This document shows positions 60,606 to 64,000 of a stretch of DNA of 64,000 nt, in pieces. Both the position numbers and the translations under genes were made by a program. Where the stretch lies: NCBI GenBank assembly GCA_900169235.1, contig FWCC01000174.1:1-64000 (forward strand). Reading direction: 5' to 3'. Position 1 is the stretch's first letter; each line of letters begins with the position of its first letter. The notes beneath the pieces are model-generated. The model made no database searches. It saw only the letters and a list, made by a program, of their open reading frames with translations, and was not told the origin of the DNA. Source of the stretch: Zarea fungicola (taxonomy: Eukaryota; Ascomycota; Sordariomycetes; Hypocreales; Cordycipitaceae).

Positions 60606-62537
60606 ATGAAAATCTCGCCATTTCTGCTCCCCCTAACACTCGGAGCTGCCGGGTGCGCTTCAGGAGCAGCATTTGCTCGATTTGATCTCTCGCCTTTTCT
60701 CAACGCAGTTTCGTCTCTACTTGGCGGAAATGGTCTCCTTCAAGCGGCACTTGGCACGTTGGGCGGTGTATTTGGCGTCGATCAGGTCTTTGACTACGTT
60801 GTGGTTGGTGGCGGAACGGCGGGTAATGCTATTGGGGTGCGCTTAGCCGAGACCGGTTTCAAGGTTGCCATTGTCGAGGCTGGAGAGTACCATGAGCTCT
60901 CCAAGCCCATTTTCAGCACCGTTCCAGGATTCGACCTCTTCTTCATTGGCTCAAACGTGCTCGAAACATATCTTCCGGCGGATTGGGGTTTCGTCACTGA
61001 GGCTCACCCAGGCGCGAATTATCGAAAAATCAAGTATACGCAAGGGAAATGCGTCGGTGGATCTTCAGCGGTAAACGCCATGCTGCACCATCGAGGGCCG
61101 TCGAGCATGTATGATCTGTGGGCAGAGGCTGTCGGTGATGAAAGCTATCGTCTGGATCAGTTCAACGAGTTCTACAAGAAAAGTGTGACTTTCACGCCGC
61201 CTCGCCAAGGTGACAGCGATCTCGCTGAGCAAGATTACAATTCAGACGATTTTGCGGCCAGTGGACAAGGCGGGCCAGTGCAAGTGAGCTACCCAAACTA
61301 TATATCTCCGTGGGTCAAGCTGCTTGAGACCGCACTGCGGTCTGTTGGGATGAGCCGAAATCTTGCTTTTAACAGCGGTGGTCTCCTAGGATTCCATGTC
61401 GCGCAGACTACCATTCGGAAGAGTGACGCCACTAGAAGTACATCGGCTGAATATATATACATGGCAAGAAACAAACGTCTGCCGTCGCTGAAGCTTTTTA
61501 CGAGCACCGAGGCAACACAAATCACATTTAACGACCAAAAACGAGCTACAGGTGTCAATGTTAAATCGTTTAGAGCAAAGTATCATATCAAGGCGACGAA
61601 TGAGGTCATACTCAGTGCTGGTGCATTCAAGTCCCCACAGCTTTTGATGACTTCGGGTATCGGACCAAGAGCAACTCTGCAAGAGTTTGGCATACCAGTT
61701 GTGTCTGCACTTGAAGGAGTTGGACAGAACATGTGGGACCACATCTTTTTCGGTGTATCTTATGCCGTCAAGATTCCAACCTTTGACCAGCTCCTTCACA
61801 ACCCTGTATCCTTGGCCGAAGCCGTGGCGCGGTACGCAATCACGCACTCTGGGCCATTCAGCTCAAACGCAGTCGGTCTGTATGGATGGGAAAAGATCCC
61901 TTCAAACTACCGCAATGAGTTTTCATGGGACACTAGAAATAAACTCAGTGGCTTTCCTGATGACTTTCCAGAAGTGGAACATTTGTCCATCGACGGTTTT
62001 GCAGGCGACTTCCAGTCTCTTATTTTTCAGCAGCCACTGGGATTCAAAAACTATGCCACGCTGCAGAGCGCGCTTGTTGCACCTCTATCGCGCGGCAACG
62101 TCACTATTCGTTCATCGTCTGCAACAGACGCCCCAATCATCAGCCCCAACTGGCTGTCGGATAGAGCGGACCAAGAAGTTGCCATTGCTCTGTTCAAGAG
62201 AATGAGGGAAGTACTAGCCACAGATGCCGTCCAAAAAGTTGCTCTTGGTAAGGAATACTGGCCGGGGAGCAAAGTCCAAACCAATGAAGAGATTCTTGAT
62301 TTCATACGTGGGTCATTTATGACGGTTTGGCATGCGTCTTGTACCTGTAAGATGGGCAGAGAGGATGATGCATGGGCAGTGGTTGACAGCGCAGCTCGGG
62401 TGTTTGGCGTGAGTGGCCTGAGAGTTGTCGATGCGAGTGCCTTCCCACTTTTAATTCCCGGTCATCCATCGAGTACTGTTTATGCTCTGGCTGAGAAGAT
62501 AGCAGATGGTATTATTCGGAACGCTGGTGCCAATTGA
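60606..62537 (+). CDS. Secreted GMC oxidoreductase (FAD-dependent)
   Basis: Intronless, 643 residues. It oxidises an alcohol or sugar, usually with release of hydrogen peroxide or with another acceptor. The start MKISPFLLPLTLGAAGCASG gives a signal peptide; the frame is open further upstream but without it. The FAD-binding beta-alpha-beta motif is VVVGGGTAGN (about 62-71), followed by the FAD-contact acid in VEAGEYHE. GMC signature 1 is GKCVGGSSAVNAMLHHRG and signature 2 is SAGAFKSPQLLMTSGIG. The C-terminal catalytic pair is His576 in WHASCTCKMG and His620 in PGHPSSTVYALAEKIADGI. The family includes aryl-alcohol oxidases, glucose oxidases and dehydrogenases, and patulin-type enzymes; the substrate cannot be read from sequence. 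It could act on wood, cuticle or a secondary metabolite. Confidence 0.88.
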   Translation: MKISPFLLPLTLGAAGCASGAAFARFDLSPFLNAVSSLLGGNGLLQAALGTLGGVFGVDQVFDYVVVGGGTAGNAIGVRLAETGFKVAIVEAGEYHELSKPIFSTVPGFDLFFIGSNVLETYLPADWGFVTEAHPGANYRKIKYTQGKCVGGSSAVNAMLHHRGPSSMYDLWAEAVGDESYRLDQFNEFYKKSVTFTPPRQGDSDLAEQDYNSDDFAASGQGGPVQVSYPNYISPWVKLLETALRSVGMSRNLAFNSGGLLGFHVAQTTIRKSDATRSTSAEYIYMARNKRLPSLKLFTSTEATQITFNDQKRATGVNVKSFRAKYHIKATNEVILSAGAFKSPQLLMTSGIGPRATLQEFGIPVVSALEGVGQNMWDHIFFGVSYAVKIPTFDQLLHNPVSLAEAVARYAITHSGPFSSNAVGLYGWEKIPSNYRNEFSWDTRNKLSGFPDDFPEVEHLSIDGFAGDFQSLIFQQPLGFKNYATLQSALVAPLSRGNVTIRSSSATDAPIISPNWLSDRADQEVAIALFKRMREVLATDAVQKVALGKEYWPGSKVQTNEEILDFIRGSFMTVWHASCTCKMGREDDAWAVVDSAARVFGVSGLRVVDASAFPLLIPGHPSSTVYALAEKIADGIIRNAGAN

Positions 62538-63436
62538 TTATAGGAAATAACAAGTACATGAGTGAATTATCTACTCGTGCACCACGAAATCCTAAACTTG
62601 AAGACCGATTTATAAGTAACGCCATTACAGCTTCACATTCATGTTGGCAGTGAAGTATAACGATGAGGCCGTATTGCCCAAGCTGGTACCAGGGTTAGGA
62701 TATATTTATGTTGGTTGGTTGATTCAGGTTAGGGTTGCTGCCAAGTGCACAGTGGATAGACGGCCGAGGTTGCTCGTCGCAGCAGAACATGTGGATTACC
62801 AGTAAAAACAATCGGGATATCCCATTAGTAATTTGCCTTCTATGCAAGTGGCATATATTTTACTTACTATAAAAAAAACTAGCTAGGTTTTTCTGATGAC
62901 CTGCACGGGAAGCAATCTGACGAGGGGAGGGCGTATTTTTCGCCGAAACACCCTCAATTAACTACCAGAAGAGTGGTATGAAAACTGTAAACCCGCTAAA
63001 TTTGGGGCCAAATAATACGGACCAATCTTTTATCTCGTAATGCGCCGGCTTGGCTGCAAGGTAGCTCGGTGGAGTCGGAGTACTCCATGGGCCAACCCCC
63101 AGACTCATGATTTTTGGGGGAAAACATGGCTACCTTTCTCTTTTCCAGATCCATTTCGTAAACTGCTCCGCTGGCCCGCGGATATGCGTCGATATGCAGG
63201 TCCAGGTCGTCCGAGCACTACTTCGCGGGGTTTGCGGGGTTGCTGAAATACTTTATAATTTGCCGACATCGGTGTAGTCGGAGTAGTCTAGGAGTAGTTT
63301 CACTCAGTGGATTTGATGCACTTATATACACTTGACCACTCACATCAGCTATCCGTGCCTCATTCCTACTTGTTTCATATTTATACACTCATAAAATTGA
63401 ACCGTCTCCCCCCTCCCCTCAGACATCCAGCTTACC
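62538..63436. other. Intergenic region
   Basis: 3' flank of the GMC gene and promoter of the amidase gene. An open stretch at 63040-63246 is unsupported. Confidence 0.45.
63323..63328 (+). promoter_or_regulatory. TATA box of the amidase gene
   Basis: TATATA about 110 bp upstream of the amidase start codon, followed by a CT-rich leader near 63400-63420. Confidence 0.45.
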
Positions 63437-64000
63437 ATGGAGACTACCCAGCAAAAGATTGATAGAGCCAGAGCTAGGCGTGATGCTACATTGGCCAAGG
63501 TCGAGCCCAAACTCGAGGGCCTGCCTGACCAACTACCCCGCAACAGCCGAGGGCTGCCCGCCACTGTCTTGACAGCCAGAGAAATTGAGCTGACTGAGAA
63601 ATACGATGTCCTTGAGCTGCTGGCAATTCTCAGGGAAAGGAAAGTGACTGTGGAGGAGGTCACCCGCGCCTTTCTGCGTCGCGCGGCGGTCGCACAGGCA
63701 GCGGTACGTACAGCCGAGAGATGTTGATGGGAAGCGTCCCGCCTGCAGTAAGCTAATGGCCAAGGGTAGACAAATTGTTTGGTGGGATTAATGTGGGATG
63801 AGGCGATTGCCCGAGCAAAGCACCTCGACTCTCTGCCTGAGCCCAAGGGTGCCTTCTTTGGTCTACCCATCTCCACCAAGGAGCACCACGGCATGGTTGG
63901 CGACAATATCATCACCACGGCCTCGTTGCTGGACTGGATAGACCGGAAGCACGGCTCTAACGTGCTCTACGATGACCTTTGGGCCGAAGGATGCGTGTTT
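63437..64000 (+). CDS. Amidase (acetamidase type), 5' part, cut by the window end
   Basis: Amidase-signature enzyme that hydrolyses amides to acid and ammonia. Exon 1 runs from 63437 (ACCATGG, METTQQKIDR) to 63703. The intron is 63704-63769 (donor GTACGT, acceptor TAG), and exon 2 continues open to the window end. Visible blocks are the N-terminal helical region with LTAREIELTEKYDVLELLAILRERKVTVEEVTRAFLRRA, then NCLV..MWDEAIARAKHLD, then GAFFGLPISTKEHHGMVG carrying the first catalytic Lys (about residue 126). The Ser-cisSer part of the triad lies beyond the window. The arrangement is like amdS-type fungal amidases. The later intron content and the 3' end are unknown. Confidence 0.85.

Noticed and set aside
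1..64000. CRISPR arrays, operons or ribosome binding sites
   Set aside because: The window is eukaryotic, with spliced genes; no regularly spaced repeats were seen.

Overview
The window is filamentous-ascomycete nuclear DNA, most likely a Sordariomycete of the Hypocreales type. Evidence: short GT-AG introns of about 50-106 bp, Golgi, prefoldin and mitochondrial housekeeping genes, an AT-rich transposon block whose decay looks like repeat-induced point mutation (RIP), and a giant intronless fungal nonribosomal peptide synthetase (NRPS) ending in a fungal terminal condensation-like (CT) domain. I cannot name the species.

Layout. (1) 1-8.4 kb: AT-rich block with no usable reading frame. It holds a dead Fot1/pogo-like transposon (4695-6556) inserted into the reverse-transcriptase gene of a dead Ty3/gypsy-like element, plus a possible LTR. 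(2) 8.6-26.5 kb: ordinary chromosomal genes. These are COG3, an FMP25-like RCC1 mitochondrial protein, a tyrosine phosphatase, a secreted Ser/Thr-rich protein with a CBM19-like domain, a large helical protein of unknown function, prefoldin subunit 3 and a VanZ-like membrane protein. (3) 27.0-50.4 kb: the centrepiece, a 6,972-residue six-module NRPS on the minus strand, divergently paired with a five-exon aldo-keto reductase (AKR) on the plus strand. (4) 50.4-54.5 kb: decayed sequence without an intact gene. (5) 54.5-62.5 kb: a run of predicted secreted products, namely a lipase-like hydrolase, a 78-residue spliced small protein, a Gly/Asn-rich protein, an 8-cysteine small protein and a GMC oxidoreductase. 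(6) 63.4 kb to the end: the 5' part of an amidase gene.

The NRPS reads A1-T1 / C2-A2-T2-E2 / C3-A3-T3 / C4-A4-T4 / C5-A5-T5 / C6-A6-T6 / CT. All carrier serines and A-domain lysines are present, so the enzyme looks functional. The inferred product is a macrocyclic hexa(depsi)peptide with one D-configured residue (position 2), probably the same building block at positions 1 and 4, and an unusual acid at position 3, where the A domain has lost the Asp that normally holds the alpha-amino group. The divergent AKR is a good candidate to make that unusual unit, for example by reducing a 2-keto acid to a 2-hydroxy acid. No methyltransferase, P450, transporter or regulator gene is visible nearby, so this would be a minimal two-gene pathway. 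The product is not identified.
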